From Streptomyces chartreusis (GTDB lineage: Bacteria > Actinomycetota > Actinomycetes > Streptomycetales > Streptomycetaceae): 64,000 nucleotides of DNA. A program made the translations under genes and the position numbers. Positions 1 to 7,851 of the stretch are shown here, in pieces (positions within the stretch are counted from its first letter, which is position 1; each line of letters starts with the position of its first letter). The stretch is taken from the NCBI RefSeq assembly GCF_008704715.1, contig NZ_CP023689.1, positions 8,990,001 to 9,054,000 of the forward strand, written 5' to 3'. Under the pieces are notes generated by a model, which was not told the DNA's origin, searched no databases, and worked only from the letters and a program-made list of their open reading frames with translations.

Positions 1-72
1 GGGATGCTCGGGGGGCGGCTGGGGCGAGGCGGGGGTGACGGTCTCCGCTGCCCGGGTCGTCGAGGGGTTCAT
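1..72 (-). CDS. N-terminus of an unidentified protein (cut by window edge)
   Basis: Only the first 24 codons are present, starting at the ATG read leftwards from 72. A strong ribosome site (GGAGGAGG, ending about 5 nt before the ATG) supports the start. The visible residues are rich in Pro, Thr and Ala and look like a disordered leader, so no family can be named. The gene runs divergently from the acyl-CoA cluster and shares its operator region, so it is probably controlled by the same regulator. Confidence 0.6.
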   Translation of the reverse strand, partial: MNPSTTRAAETVTPASPQPPPEHP

Positions 73-133
73 GGGGTCCTCCTCCGCGCCGCTGCGGCGG
101 CGATGGGCGGTGAGGGATGGGCCGGGGGCACAG

Positions 134-158
134 GGCAGGTGCGGCTTCCGGACCTGCC
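134..158. repeat. Inverted repeat in the leader of the leftward gene
   Basis: GGCAGGT (134-140) and ACCTGCC (152-158) form a 7-bp inverted repeat with an 11-nt loop. It lies between the leftward start codon and the operators. It could be a leader hairpin of the leftward transcript. The rest of 73-463 has no convincing gene; it holds this repeat, the palindromes listed separately and a probable rightward promoter. Confidence 0.35.
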
Positions 159-167
159 GGGATCCGG

Positions 168-187
168 CTGACTGATTGGTTAGTCAG
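168..187. promoter_or_regulatory. TetR-type operator, left copy
   Basis: CTGACT (168-173) and AGTCAG (182-187) are perfect inverted arms around an AT-rich centre. Its 16-base core (170-185) differs from the start of the second operator (227-242) at only three positions. Size and symmetry suit a TetR-family dimer pair. The TetR gene that closes the rightward operon (7852-8463) is the obvious candidate regulator; this is inference. Confidence 0.6.
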
Positions 188-206
188 ACTGGGACCCGAG
201 CGGTGG

Positions 207-220
207 CAAGTCAAGACTTG
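207..220. promoter_or_regulatory. 14-bp perfect palindrome between the two operators
   Basis: CAAGTCAAGACTTG is a perfect palindrome. Its sequence differs from the flanking TetR-type operators, so it may bind a second regulator. It overlaps the probable -35 element of the rightward promoter (TTGTGG at 218-223). Confidence 0.4.
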
Positions 221-247
221 TGGGCTGACTAATTAGTTAGTTAGTCT
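218..247 (+). promoter_or_regulatory. Probable rightward promoter of the acyl-CoA operon
   Basis: TTGTGG (218-223) and TAGTCT (242-247) are separated by 18 nt and match a housekeeping-type promoter moderately well. The -10 element lies inside the right-hand operator, as expected for repression. Transcription would start near 254, giving a leader of about 210 nt before the chosen start at 464. Confidence 0.35.
227..246. promoter_or_regulatory. TetR-type operator, right copy
   Basis: GACTAA (227-232) and TTAGTC (241-246) are perfect inverted arms with an 8-nt AT-rich centre. It repeats the left operator about 57-59 bp further on. Two copies between divergent genes suggest joint control of both transcripts. 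Confidence 0.6.
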
Positions 248-463
248 CGTGGCAGACGGATGGACCTGACCCGCAGACGATTGCCCAGGCGCCCTCCGCA
301 AGCCCGCGGGCCTCAGGTCCGCGCCACGTCGGGAGTCCGGATCCGGACACCCACCACAGCTCCCCGTCCTCGCGTCACGGCAGCGGAGCATCCCGTCCCA
401 CGTCATGGCCGCGCCACCCCTGTCCCCGGAACACCCGGAGACGGAGCGAACCCGGAGGCACGC

Positions 464-889
464 ATGAGCGCTCGCCGCAGTCTCGTCTGGCTCGGCCTCA
501 CGCCGGAGCCCGAACAGGAGCTGCCCGCAGCGGTGGCCGCCCTGCGGTCCCCGGCCGCCGGCCGCCCGCCGTCGGCCCTCGTCGCCGCCGAGCGGCACCG
601 CGTCGAGCGGCTGGTCCTGCGCGGCACACAGCGCGGCTGGCTGCGCTATCTGCGCGAGGTCACCGACCTGGTCGTCCGGGCGGCCGGATCGCGGACCAAC
701 GACCCGAAGGCGGCCCTGCTCGCCGGCGAGGTCGTCCTCGACCACCACCGCATGCTGATCGGCCTGCCAGGAGCCGGCTACGAGCGCACCGCCCTCCAGC
801 GACACGAACTGGAACGGGCGCTGGCACGGCTGCGGGAACGCCCCGAACCCGCACTCGCCGGCCCCTCCGAGCCCTGGAGCACCATATGA
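464..889 (+). CDS. Hypothetical 141-aa protein, first gene of the acyl-CoA operon
   Basis: I do not recognise a family. The protein has no signal peptide or membrane segment. It is mostly helical-looking, with many Arg, Leu and Ala residues (for example a stretch around residues 45-70). The start at 464 is chosen because GGAGG sits 6 nt upstream; an in-frame ATG at 260 has no ribosome site and would add a low-complexity Arg/Pro-rich leader. Its stop overlaps the ATG of the NuoF-like gene (ATGA), so the two are probably translationally coupled. It may be an accessory subunit of that redox protein; this rests on position only. Confidence 0.65.
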   Translation: MSARRSLVWLGLTPEPEQELPAAVAALRSPAAGRPPSALVAAERHRVERLVLRGTQRGWLRYLREVTDLVVRAAGSRTNDPKAALLAGEVVLDHHRMLIGLPGAGYERTALQRHELERALARLRERPEPALAGPSEPWSTI

Positions 890-2124
890 CCGGCGTGTTC
901 TCCCTCCTCCCCGAAGGACGGGCCGGCCTCCTCCTGGCGCCTCCTGCCTCCGGCGGCGAGGGCATCGACCGATACCTCGCCGCCGGTGGCTACGCACCGC
1001 TCGTCGCGCCCGACCGGCTGCTCGACCGGATCGCCGCCGCGGGGCTGCGCGGTCGCGGCGGGGCCGGTTTCCCCGCCGCCGTCAAACTCCGTACCGTCCG
1101 CGACACACCGGGCCCGCGCGTCGTCGTCGCCAACGGCGAGGAGGGCGAGCCGGGGTCCGTGAAGGACCGCTGGCTGTTGCGGCACCGTCCGCACGTCGTC
1201 CTCGACGGACTGCGGCTGGCCGCGGCCGTCACCGGCGCCGAGCGCGGCTACGTGTACCTCTCGGACGCCGCCGCCGAGCGGGCCGTGCGCGAGGCGCTCG
1301 CCGAAAGCTCCCCCGAGCTGCGCATCGACGTCGTACGGACGGAGCACACCTACGTAGCAGGGGAGGAGAGCGCGGTCGTACGGCGCATCGACGGCGGCCC
1401 GGCGCTGCCCACGGCCAAGCCCCCGCGCCCGTTCGAGAGCGGAGTCGGCGGCGCACCCACCCTGGTCGCCAACGTGGAGACGCTGGCCCGCGTCGCCCTG
1501 ATGTACTCGCGCCCCGACGAGGCGGACGCCGTCGCGGCGAGCCATCTCGTGACCCTCTCCGGCGGCGCCGACGGTGCCGCACTCGTGGAGGTGGCCGCCG
1601 GTACGCACCTCAAGGTCCTCGCCGACGTGTGCGGACACGGCAGGGCCGGGGCGGTCCTGCTGGGCGGAATGTTCGGCGGGCTGCACGGCGAGGGCTGGTC
1701 CGACCTGCCGCTCGACCACGACAGCCTCAAGGCGGCCGGCGGAGCCCTCGGCTGCGGCGCGCTGCACTTCCTGCACCCGGAGGACTGCCCCGTCGCCGTG
1801 GCCGTGGAGGCCGCCGCCTACCTCGGGGCCCAGAGCGCCCGGCAGTGCGGGGTGTGCCTCTCCGGCACCGGCGCGATGGCCAAGGCACTCCAGGCCGTCG
1901 CCCACGGAGAGGCGAACTTCGACACGGTCGCCAAGCTCCACCGCTGGTCGCAGCAACTGCCCGGCCGCGGGGCCTGCGGACTGCTGGACGCCGCCGCCCG
2001 CGTCGTCGCCACCCTCCTCGACCACTTCACCGACGTGGTCGACGCCCACGCCCGCTCCGCCTGCCCCGTCTGCGCGAGCACCGCACCCGAGGACGGGCGC
2101 CGCTTCACCGTGCCGGTGCCCTGA
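886..2124 (+). CDS. NuoF-like flavo-iron-sulfur protein (soluble oxidoreductase subunit)
   Basis: This 412-aa protein matches the 51-kDa (NuoF/HoxF) fold. The FMN/NADH loop GLRGRGGAGFP is at 53-63. A conserved NGEEGEPGS motif followed by KDR is near 83-95, and an AGEESAV motif is near 158-164. The PT..VANVET segment at 191-199 is also typical. NuoF normally ends in a 4Fe-4S site C-x2-C-x2-C plus a distant Cys. Here C321, C324 and C364 remain but the third position is Gly, and an extra CxxC pair (C393, C396) lies at the C-terminus. There is no other complex I gene nearby. It is followed by a ferredoxin and two acyl-CoA dehydrogenases, so I infer it moves electrons between NAD(P), the ferredoxin and the dehydrogenases. 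Confidence 0.8.
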   Translation: MTGVFSLLPEGRAGLLLAPPASGGEGIDRYLAAGGYAPLVAPDRLLDRIAAAGLRGRGGAGFPAAVKLRTVRDTPGPRVVVANGEEGEPGSVKDRWLLRHRPHVVLDGLRLAAAVTGAERGYVYLSDAAAERAVREALAESSPELRIDVVRTEHTYVAGEESAVVRRIDGGPALPTAKPPRPFESGVGGAPTLVANVETLARVALMYSRPDEADAVAASHLVTLSGGADGAALVEVAAGTHLKVLADVCGHGRAGAVLLGGMFGGLHGEGWSDLPLDHDSLKAAGGALGCGALHFLHPEDCPVAVAVEAAAYLGAQSARQCGVCLSGTGAMAKALQAVAHGEANFDTVAKLHRWSQQLPGRGACGLLDAAARVVATLLDHFTDVVDAHARSACPVCASTAPEDGRRFTVPVP

Positions 2125-2199
2125 GCCGCAGCCGCGTCTTTCCGGGCTCCTCCCCACCCCAGACCTCACCGCGCCGAGCCGCGCCGAAAGGACCGCACC

Positions 2200-2391
2200 A
2201 TGAAACTGCTGCTGGACTCCACCCGCTGCCAGGGCTACGGCCTCTGCCAGGAACCCGCACCCGAGCTGATCGACCTCGACGAATGGGGCTACGCGCAGCT
2301 GCGCGTGACCGAGGTGCCGCCCGGCGACCGGGAAGCCGCAGAGGCCGCCGTCGCCGCCTGCCCCAACTCCGCGCTGCGGCTGGTGAAGTGA
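2200..2391 (+). CDS. Small 3Fe-4S/4Fe-4S ferredoxin (63 aa)
   Basis: A tiny ferredoxin of the kind often paired with cytochrome P450s. Cys10 and Cys16 form a C-x5-C pattern (RCQGYGLC) and the closing Cys-Pro is near residue 54. With only three obvious cluster cysteines a 3Fe-4S centre is most likely. GAAAGGA lies 8 nt before the ATG. No P450 is present in the window, so its partner is probably the NuoF-like protein just upstream and the dehydrogenases downstream. The next gene starts 1 nt after its stop. Confidence 0.85.
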   Translation: MKLLLDSTRCQGYGLCQEPAPELIDLDEWGYAQLRVTEVPPGDREAAEAAVAACPNSALRLVK

Positions 2392-2392
2392 C

Positions 2393-4447
2393 ATGGGACG
2401 CGACCTCTCGGCCCTCTTCGACCCCGTATCCGTCGCCGTCGTCGGAGCCAGCGACGACCCGGCCAAGTACGGCCACGCCATCGCAGCCCAGGCCATCCGC
2501 GCGGGCGGCCGCCGGCCCGTCCACCTGGTCAACCGGCGCGGCGGCACCGTCCTCGGCCGCACCGCCGCGCCCAGCCTGAGCGCGGTCGGCGAACCCGTCG
2601 ACCTGGCGGTGGTCTCCGTGCCCGCCGCCGGGTTCGAGGACGCCGTCGACGAGGCCCTGCGGTGCGGGGCCCGGGCGATCGTCGCGATCACCGCGGGCTT
2701 CGCCGAGACCGGCGACGCCGGACGTGCCAGACAGGAGGCCGTCGCCGAACGGGTGCGCGCCGCCGGCGCGGTGATGGTCGGCCCCAACTGCCTCGGCCTG
2801 GCCGACAACACCACCGACCTGTTCCTGGCCTCCGACACCTTCACACCCGGCGGAGTCGCGCTGCTGAGCCAGAGCGGCAACCTCGCCCTCGAACTACAGC
2901 TCCGCTTCGGCCCGCACGGCCTCGGCTTCTCCCGGTTCGTCTCGCTCGGCAACCAGGCCGACGTCACCCTCGTCGACCTGCTCGCCGACTGCGCCAGGCA
3001 CGAGGGCACCCGGGCCATCGCCGTCTACGCCGAGGACTTCGGCGACGGACGCGCCTTCGCCGAGGCGGCCGCCGACGCCGGGAAACCCGTGGTGCTGCTC
3101 ACCGCCGGCCGCGGGGACGCCTCCGCCCGCAGCGCCCAGTCGCACACCGGGGCGCTGACCACCTCGGCAGACGTGGTGGCCGCCGCCTGCCGGGACGCCG
3201 GCGTGGAACTCGTCGCCACCCCGCGCGAACTCACCGTCGTCCTCGCCGCGCTGCACGGCGGACGCCGGGCCACGGGCCGCCGGGTCGCCGTACTCACCGA
3301 CGGCGGAGGGCACGGCGTCATAGCCGCCGACGCCGTCGAGGCGGCCGGGCTGACCGTGCCCGAACTGCACGAGCCGACAAGGGAGTTGCTGCGCGAAGCG
3401 CTGTGGGAGCAGTCGGCCGTCGCCAACCCGGTGGACCTCGCAGGAATGGGCGAGCAGGACCCCGGCTCCTACGCGGAGACCGTTGCCGCGCTGCTGGCCG
3501 CCGAGGAGGCCGACGCCGTACTGATGACCGGCTACTTCGGAGGCTACGCGGCCGCCGAGGGCGGACTCGGCGGAGGCGGCACGGCACTCGCGGAGGGGGA
3601 ACAGGCCGCCGCCCGCCTCATCGCCGCCCGGCACCGTGCCATCGCCAAACCCCTGGTCGTGCAGTCGATGTACCCCGACTCGCCCAGCTGCCGCACGCTC
3701 GCCGCCGCCGGTGTGCCGGTCTTCGGCGCCACCGAGGACGCCGCCCGCGCACTCGCCGCCACCGCACCCCGAGCACCGCACACCGGCGTGACACCCCTGC
3801 CCAGCCCGGCGACCCCACTGCGGGAGACCGGCTACCTGGAGACCCGCAGGGCCCTCGAAGCGGCCGGACTCGCCTTCCCCGCCGCCCGCGAGGTCCACGA
3901 CGAGGCCGAACTGCTCGCCGTGACAGGGGAGTTCAGCGGCCCGTACGTCCTCAAGGCCCTGCATCTGCTGCACAAGTCGGACGCCGGGGGAGTGGCCCTG
4001 GGCCTCGCCGGGCCCGACGAACTGCTTGCCGCCTTCCGGGAGATGCACGCCCGGCTCGGCGCCCCCTCCTACTCCGTGGAGGCCATGGCCGACCTCACCG
4101 ACGGCATCGAGCTGATCGTCGGCGTCAACCGCGACCCGCGCTTCGGCCCGGTCGCCATGGTGGGCCTCGGCGGAGTGCTCGCGGAGGCACTGCACGACAT
4201 CGCCTTCACCCTCGCCCCCGTCCCCGCCGACCGCGCCCTGCACCTGCTGCGCGGACTGCGCACCGCCGCCCTGCTCGAAGGGGTCCGCGGCCGGCCGGCC
4301 GTCGACGTCGAGGCCGCCGCGCGGGCCGTCGAGACCATCACCGCGTTCGCCGCCGCCCACCCCGAGATCGCCGAGATCGAGGTCAACCCCCTTCTCGTAC
4401 GCCCCGACGGAGTCCTCGCCCTCGACTCCCGCGCCGTACTCGCCTGA
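2393..4447 (+). CDS. ADP-forming acetate/acyl-CoA ligase, fused alpha and beta parts
   Basis: This 684-aa protein has the full architecture of NDP-forming acyl-CoA synthetases. A CoA-binding Rossmann domain comes first (VGASDDPAKYGH at 17-28, ITAGFAETG near 99-107). Ligase domains follow, with the phospho-accepting His251 in SHTGAL. An ATP-grasp domain occupies roughly 470-684. The family makes an acyl-CoA from a carboxylic acid, ATP and CoA (reversibly), through a phosphohistidine. In this operon it would supply the acyl-CoA for the two dehydrogenases. The substrate cannot be read from the sequence. The spacing of 1 nt to the ferredoxin gene indicates cotranscription. Confidence 0.88.
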   Translation: MGRDLSALFDPVSVAVVGASDDPAKYGHAIAAQAIRAGGRRPVHLVNRRGGTVLGRTAAPSLSAVGEPVDLAVVSVPAAGFEDAVDEALRCGARAIVAITAGFAETGDAGRARQEAVAERVRAAGAVMVGPNCLGLADNTTDLFLASDTFTPGGVALLSQSGNLALELQLRFGPHGLGFSRFVSLGNQADVTLVDLLADCARHEGTRAIAVYAEDFGDGRAFAEAAADAGKPVVLLTAGRGDASARSAQSHTGALTTSADVVAAACRDAGVELVATPRELTVVLAALHGGRRATGRRVAVLTDGGGHGVIAADAVEAAGLTVPELHEPTRELLREALWEQSAVANPVDLAGMGEQDPGSYAETVAALLAAEEADAVLMTGYFGGYAAAEGGLGGGGTALAEGEQAAARLIAARHRAIAKPLVVQSMYPDSPSCRTLAAAGVPVFGATEDAARALAATAPRAPHTGVTPLPSPATPLRETGYLETRRALEAAGLAFPAAREVHDEAELLAVTGEFSGPYVLKALHLLHKSDAGGVALGLAGPDELLAAFREMHARLGAPSYSVEAMADLTDGIELIVGVNRDPRFGPVAMVGLGGVLAEALHDIAFTLAPVPADRALHLLRGLRTAALLEGVRGRPAVDVEAAARAVETITAFAAAHPEIAEIEVNPLLVRPDGVLALDSRAVLA

Positions 4448-4488
4448 CCGAGCCGCACCCGCCCGACCGACCCCGAAAAGAGGTCCCC

Positions 4489-5661
4489 ATGGACATGCGC
4501 TACACCCCCGAGCAGGCCGACCTGAAGCGTCGCGCCGCCGAGTACGCCAGGCTGCTGATGCGGTACGAGGACCAGTCCGAGCAGGCCGGCGGACCCCTGC
4601 CGCAGGAGCTCGTCACCGAACTGACCCGTGCCGCGATGGACGCCGGGGTCTACGCCATCAACATGCCCGCCGAGTGGGGCGGGGCGGGCCTGAGCCTGCT
4701 CGACCAGGTCATCGTCGAGGAGGAGTTCGGCAAGGTCACCAACTGCCTGTGGGACATCCCCTGGCGGCCCGCCAACGTCCTCGCCTACGGCGACGAGCGG
4801 CAGCGCGAGAAGTACCTGCTGCCGGTGATCCGCGCCGAGAGGTTCGACGCGTTCGCCGTCACCGAGCCGGGCGCCGGCTCCGACCCGTCCTCCGGCACCT
4901 CCACGGCCACCCGCACCGACGGCGGCTGGCTGCTCAACGGCGAGAAGTGGTTCGTCACCTGCGGCGACATCGCCGACTTCCTGCTGGTGCAGGCGGACGC
5001 CGGTCCCGAGAAGCTGCCCACGCTGTTCTTCGTCGACAAGGCCGCGCCCGGAGTCGAGATGACCCGCGTGCCGCACTTCATGCACTCCGCCGTCAACGGG
5101 CACCCCGAGTTCACCTTCACCGACGTCTTCGTCGCTGACGAGGACGTGCTCGGCGGCGTCGGCAACGGCTACGAACTGACCAAGGAATGGTTCACCGACG
5201 AACGCCTGATGATCGCCGCCCGCACCGTCGGCGCCGCCGAGCGCGCCCTCCAGCTCGCCCGGGACTGGGCCGTCGAGCGCGAGCAGTTCGGGGCGCCCAT
5301 CGCCTCGTACCAGCTGATCCAGGGCATGCTCGCGGACTGCGCCGTGGACATCGCCGTCAACCGTGCCTACACCCACCAGGTCGCCTGGGAGGCCGACCAG
5401 CCCGGCGCCGACCGCAAGACCCTGCACGCCAAGGCCTCCACCGCCAAGCTCGCCGCCAGCGAGGCCGCGGGGCGGGTCGCCGACCGGTGCCTCCAGATCT
5501 TCGGCGGGCGCGGCTACGACCGCACCTACCCCGTCGAGCGCATGTACCGCGAGCTGCGCGTGGACCGGATCTGGGAGGGCACCTCCGAGATCCAGCGGCT
5601 GATCATCGCCAACGAGCTCATCAAGCGCGGCACCCGCGCCCTTGCCCTGCCCACCCACTGA
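4489..5661 (+). CDS. Acyl-CoA dehydrogenase, first of a tandem pair
   Basis: A 390-aa acyl-CoA dehydrogenase of normal length. The FAD-binding stretch AVTEPGAGSDPS is near 123-134. The C-terminal signature IWEGTSEIQ near 364-372 contains the expected catalytic Glu of WEGT. It oxidises an acyl-CoA to the 2-enoyl-CoA with FAD. The start at 4489 follows AAAGAGG. It is very similar to the next gene, indicating a tandem duplication. No electron-transfer flavoprotein genes are present, and the neighbouring ferredoxin/NuoF-like pair may replace ETF as acceptor (inference). Confidence 0.9.
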   Translation: MDMRYTPEQADLKRRAAEYARLLMRYEDQSEQAGGPLPQELVTELTRAAMDAGVYAINMPAEWGGAGLSLLDQVIVEEEFGKVTNCLWDIPWRPANVLAYGDERQREKYLLPVIRAERFDAFAVTEPGAGSDPSSGTSTATRTDGGWLLNGEKWFVTCGDIADFLLVQADAGPEKLPTLFFVDKAAPGVEMTRVPHFMHSAVNGHPEFTFTDVFVADEDVLGGVGNGYELTKEWFTDERLMIAARTVGAAERALQLARDWAVEREQFGAPIASYQLIQGMLADCAVDIAVNRAYTHQVAWEADQPGADRKTLHAKASTAKLAASEAAGRVADRCLQIFGGRGYDRTYPVERMYRELRVDRIWEGTSEIQRLIIANELIKRGTRALALPTH

Positions 5662-5696
5662 ACCCGTCTCCCCGACACCGGACAGCGAGGACTTCC

Positions 5697-6869
5697 ATGG
5701 ACTTCCGTCTCACCCCGCGCCAGGCCCAGCTCAAGGCCGAGGCCCGTGCCCTCACCGACTTCATCGCCGGCTACGAGAACCAGTGCGAGGAGGAGAACGG
5801 CCTGCCCGCCGACGCGCACGCCAAGGTCCGTGACGCCGTGCTGGACGCCGGCCTCCAGGCCGTCAACATGCCCGCCGAATGGGGCGGCGCCGGCCTCACC
5901 ATCGCCGAACAGGTCACCGTGCAGGAGGAGTTGGGGCGGCTCACCGGCGCCCTGTGGGACATGGTGTGGCGCCCGGCGAACGCGCTGCGGTTCTGCACCC
6001 CGGAGCAGCGCGAGCGCTTCCTCGTCCCGGTGATCAAGGGCGAGCGGCGCGACTGCTACGCCGTCACCGAGCCCGGCGCCGGCTCCGACCCGCAGAACCT
6101 CGCCACCACTGCGACGAAGAACGACCAGGGCTGGGTCCTCAACGGCGAGAAGTGGTTCGTGACCGTCGGCGACCACGCCGACTTCATGATCGTGCTCGCC
6201 GCGGCGGGCCCGGAGCGTGCGCCCACCCTCTTCCTCGTCGACAAGGACACCCCCGGCATCGAGATGACGCGCGTCCCGCGCTGGATGCACACCTTCGTCT
6301 ACGAGCACCCCGAGTTCACCTTCACCGATGTCCAGGTGGGCGAGGACGCCGTGCTCGGCGCCATCGGCGAGGGCTACGACATCACCCGCTCCTGGTTCAC
6401 CGAGGAGCGCCTGATGATCGCCGCCCGCACCATCGGCGCCGCCGAGCGGGCCCTGGAACTGTCCCGGGACTGGGCCGTGGAGCGGGAGCAGTTCGGCGCC
6501 CCGATCTCCTCGTTCCAGCTGATCCAGGGCATGCTCGCGGACTGCGCCGTGGACATCGCCGTCAACCGTGCCTACACCCACCAGGTCGCCTGGGAGATCG
6601 ACCACTCCCCGGCCGAGGACCGCAAGACGCTGCACGCCAAGGCCGCCATCGCCAAGCTCTCGGCGAGCGAGGCGTCCGGGCGGGTCGTCGACCGGTGCCT
6701 CCAGATCCACGGCGGCCGGGGCTACGACCGCGCCTACGCCGTCGAACGGCTCTACCGCGAGCTGCGCGTGGACCGGATCTGGGAGGGCACCTCCGAGATC
6801 CAGCGGCTGATCATCGCCAACGAACTCATCAAGCGCGGGTCGGGGGTCCTGGACCTGCCGGTCGCATGA
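5697..6869 (+). CDS. Acyl-CoA dehydrogenase, second of a tandem pair
   Basis: Also 390 aa and collinear with its upstream neighbour without gaps worth noting. It has the same AVTEPGAGSDP motif and the same IWEGTSEIQ active-site segment. Differences cluster in the N-terminal helical domain and in the region after residue 130, which helps shape the acyl pocket. Two paralogues kept side by side suggest either different chain lengths or a heteromeric enzyme. The start at 5697 is preceded by a GCGAGGA ribosome site. A 3-hydroxyacyl-CoA dehydrogenase follows after 32 nt. Confidence 0.9.
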   Translation: MDFRLTPRQAQLKAEARALTDFIAGYENQCEEENGLPADAHAKVRDAVLDAGLQAVNMPAEWGGAGLTIAEQVTVQEELGRLTGALWDMVWRPANALRFCTPEQRERFLVPVIKGERRDCYAVTEPGAGSDPQNLATTATKNDQGWVLNGEKWFVTVGDHADFMIVLAAAGPERAPTLFLVDKDTPGIEMTRVPRWMHTFVYEHPEFTFTDVQVGEDAVLGAIGEGYDITRSWFTEERLMIAARTIGAAERALELSRDWAVEREQFGAPISSFQLIQGMLADCAVDIAVNRAYTHQVAWEIDHSPAEDRKTLHAKAAIAKLSASEASGRVVDRCLQIHGGRGYDRAYAVERLYRELRVDRIWEGTSEIQRLIIANELIKRGSGVLDLPVA

Positions 6870-6901
6870 CGCGTGCCGAAACGGACGAGAGAGGGAGAGA
6901 C

Positions 6902-7804
6902 ATGACCGAGATCCGGCGCGTCGGGGTGGTGGGCTGCGGTCTGATGGGCGCGGGCATCGCCGAGGTGTGCGCACGGGCCGACGTGCCGGTCACGGTCGTG
7001 GAGCGCGACGCGGAGGCCGCCCGCGCGGGCCGCCTCCGCGTCCTGCGCTCGCTCGACCGGGCCGCCGCGAACGGCAGGATCGACGCCGCGCGACGGGACA
7101 GGGCCGCGGACCTGATCACCGTCGTCGACGAGATCGCGGCCCTGCACGAGCACGACCTGGTGATCGAGGCGGTCGCCGAGGACGAACGCCTCAAGGTCGA
7201 CGTGTTCACCCGCCTCGACTCCGTCGTCACCGACGAGCGCACCATCCTCGCGACCAACACCTCGTCCATCCCGGTCATCAGGCTCGCCGCCGCCACGACC
7301 CGACCGGACCGTGTCGTCGGTGTGCACTTCTTCAACCCCGTGCCGGTCCTGCGGCTCGTCGAACTCGTGCCGTCGCTGCTCACCTCGCCCGCCACCGCGG
7401 ATCGGGCCGAGGAGTTCGTGACCGGCACGCTCGGCAAGGAGGTCGTCCGCACCCGGGACAAGGCAGGGTTCGTCGTCAACGCGCTGCTCGTGCCCTATCT
7501 CCTCGCCGCCATCCGCATGGTGGAGTCGGGCAGCGCGACCGTCGAGGACGTCGACCGCGGCATGGTCCTGGGCTGCGCGCACCCGCTCGGCCCGCTGGCA
7601 CTGACCGACCTCATCGGCCTCGACACCACCCGGGCCATCGCCGAGTCGCTGTACGCCGAGTTCCGCGAGCCCCAGTACTCGCCGCCCCCGCTGCTGTCGC
7701 GGATGGTGGAGGCCGGCCTGCTGGGGCGGAAGTCCGGGCGCGGCTTCCATGCGTACGACGGACAACCGGGTCGTGAGGCACCGGTACCCGCGGGGCGCCC
7801 GTGA
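6902..7804 (+). CDS. 3-hydroxyacyl-CoA (3-hydroxybutyryl-CoA) dehydrogenase
   Basis: A 300-aa NAD(P)-dependent dehydrogenase. The nucleotide loop VGCGLMGAGIAE is at 10-21, with an acidic residue (VVERD) ending the second strand, which usually means NAD. ATNTSSIPV and the catalytic HFFNP motif (about 140-145) are present. The C-terminal helical domain ends with LGRKSGRGFHAYDG. It oxidises 3-hydroxyacyl-CoA to 3-oxoacyl-CoA, the step two after the acyl-CoA dehydrogenases. No enoyl-CoA hydratase or thiolase is in the visible part of the cluster. GAGAGGGAGAG precedes the start. Confidence 0.9.
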   Translation: MTEIRRVGVVGCGLMGAGIAEVCARADVPVTVVERDAEAARAGRLRVLRSLDRAAANGRIDAARRDRAADLITVVDEIAALHEHDLVIEAVAEDERLKVDVFTRLDSVVTDERTILATNTSSIPVIRLAAATTRPDRVVGVHFFNPVPVLRLVELVPSLLTSPATADRAEEFVTGTLGKEVVRTRDKAGFVVNALLVPYLLAAIRMVESGSATVEDVDRGMVLGCAHPLGPLALTDLIGLDTTRAIAESLYAEFREPQYSPPPLLSRMVEAGLLGRKSGRGFHAYDGQPGREAPVPAGRP

Positions 7805-7851
7805 GGGAAGATGGTCATGGCGAACGACGACCGAACGAGGGGAGCCGCACG

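Noticed and set aside
260..463. Longer start for the 141-aa protein at ATG 260
   Set aside because: There is no ribosome site before 260, and the added 68 residues are Arg/Pro-rich and look non-coding. The GGAGG before 464 is much stronger. A near-leaderless start at 260 from the promoter at 218-247 is possible but less likely.
778..3018. Long leftward frame opposite the NuoF-like and CoA ligase genes
   Set aside because: It overlaps three clear genes, has no ribosome site of its own and shows only low-complexity sequence.
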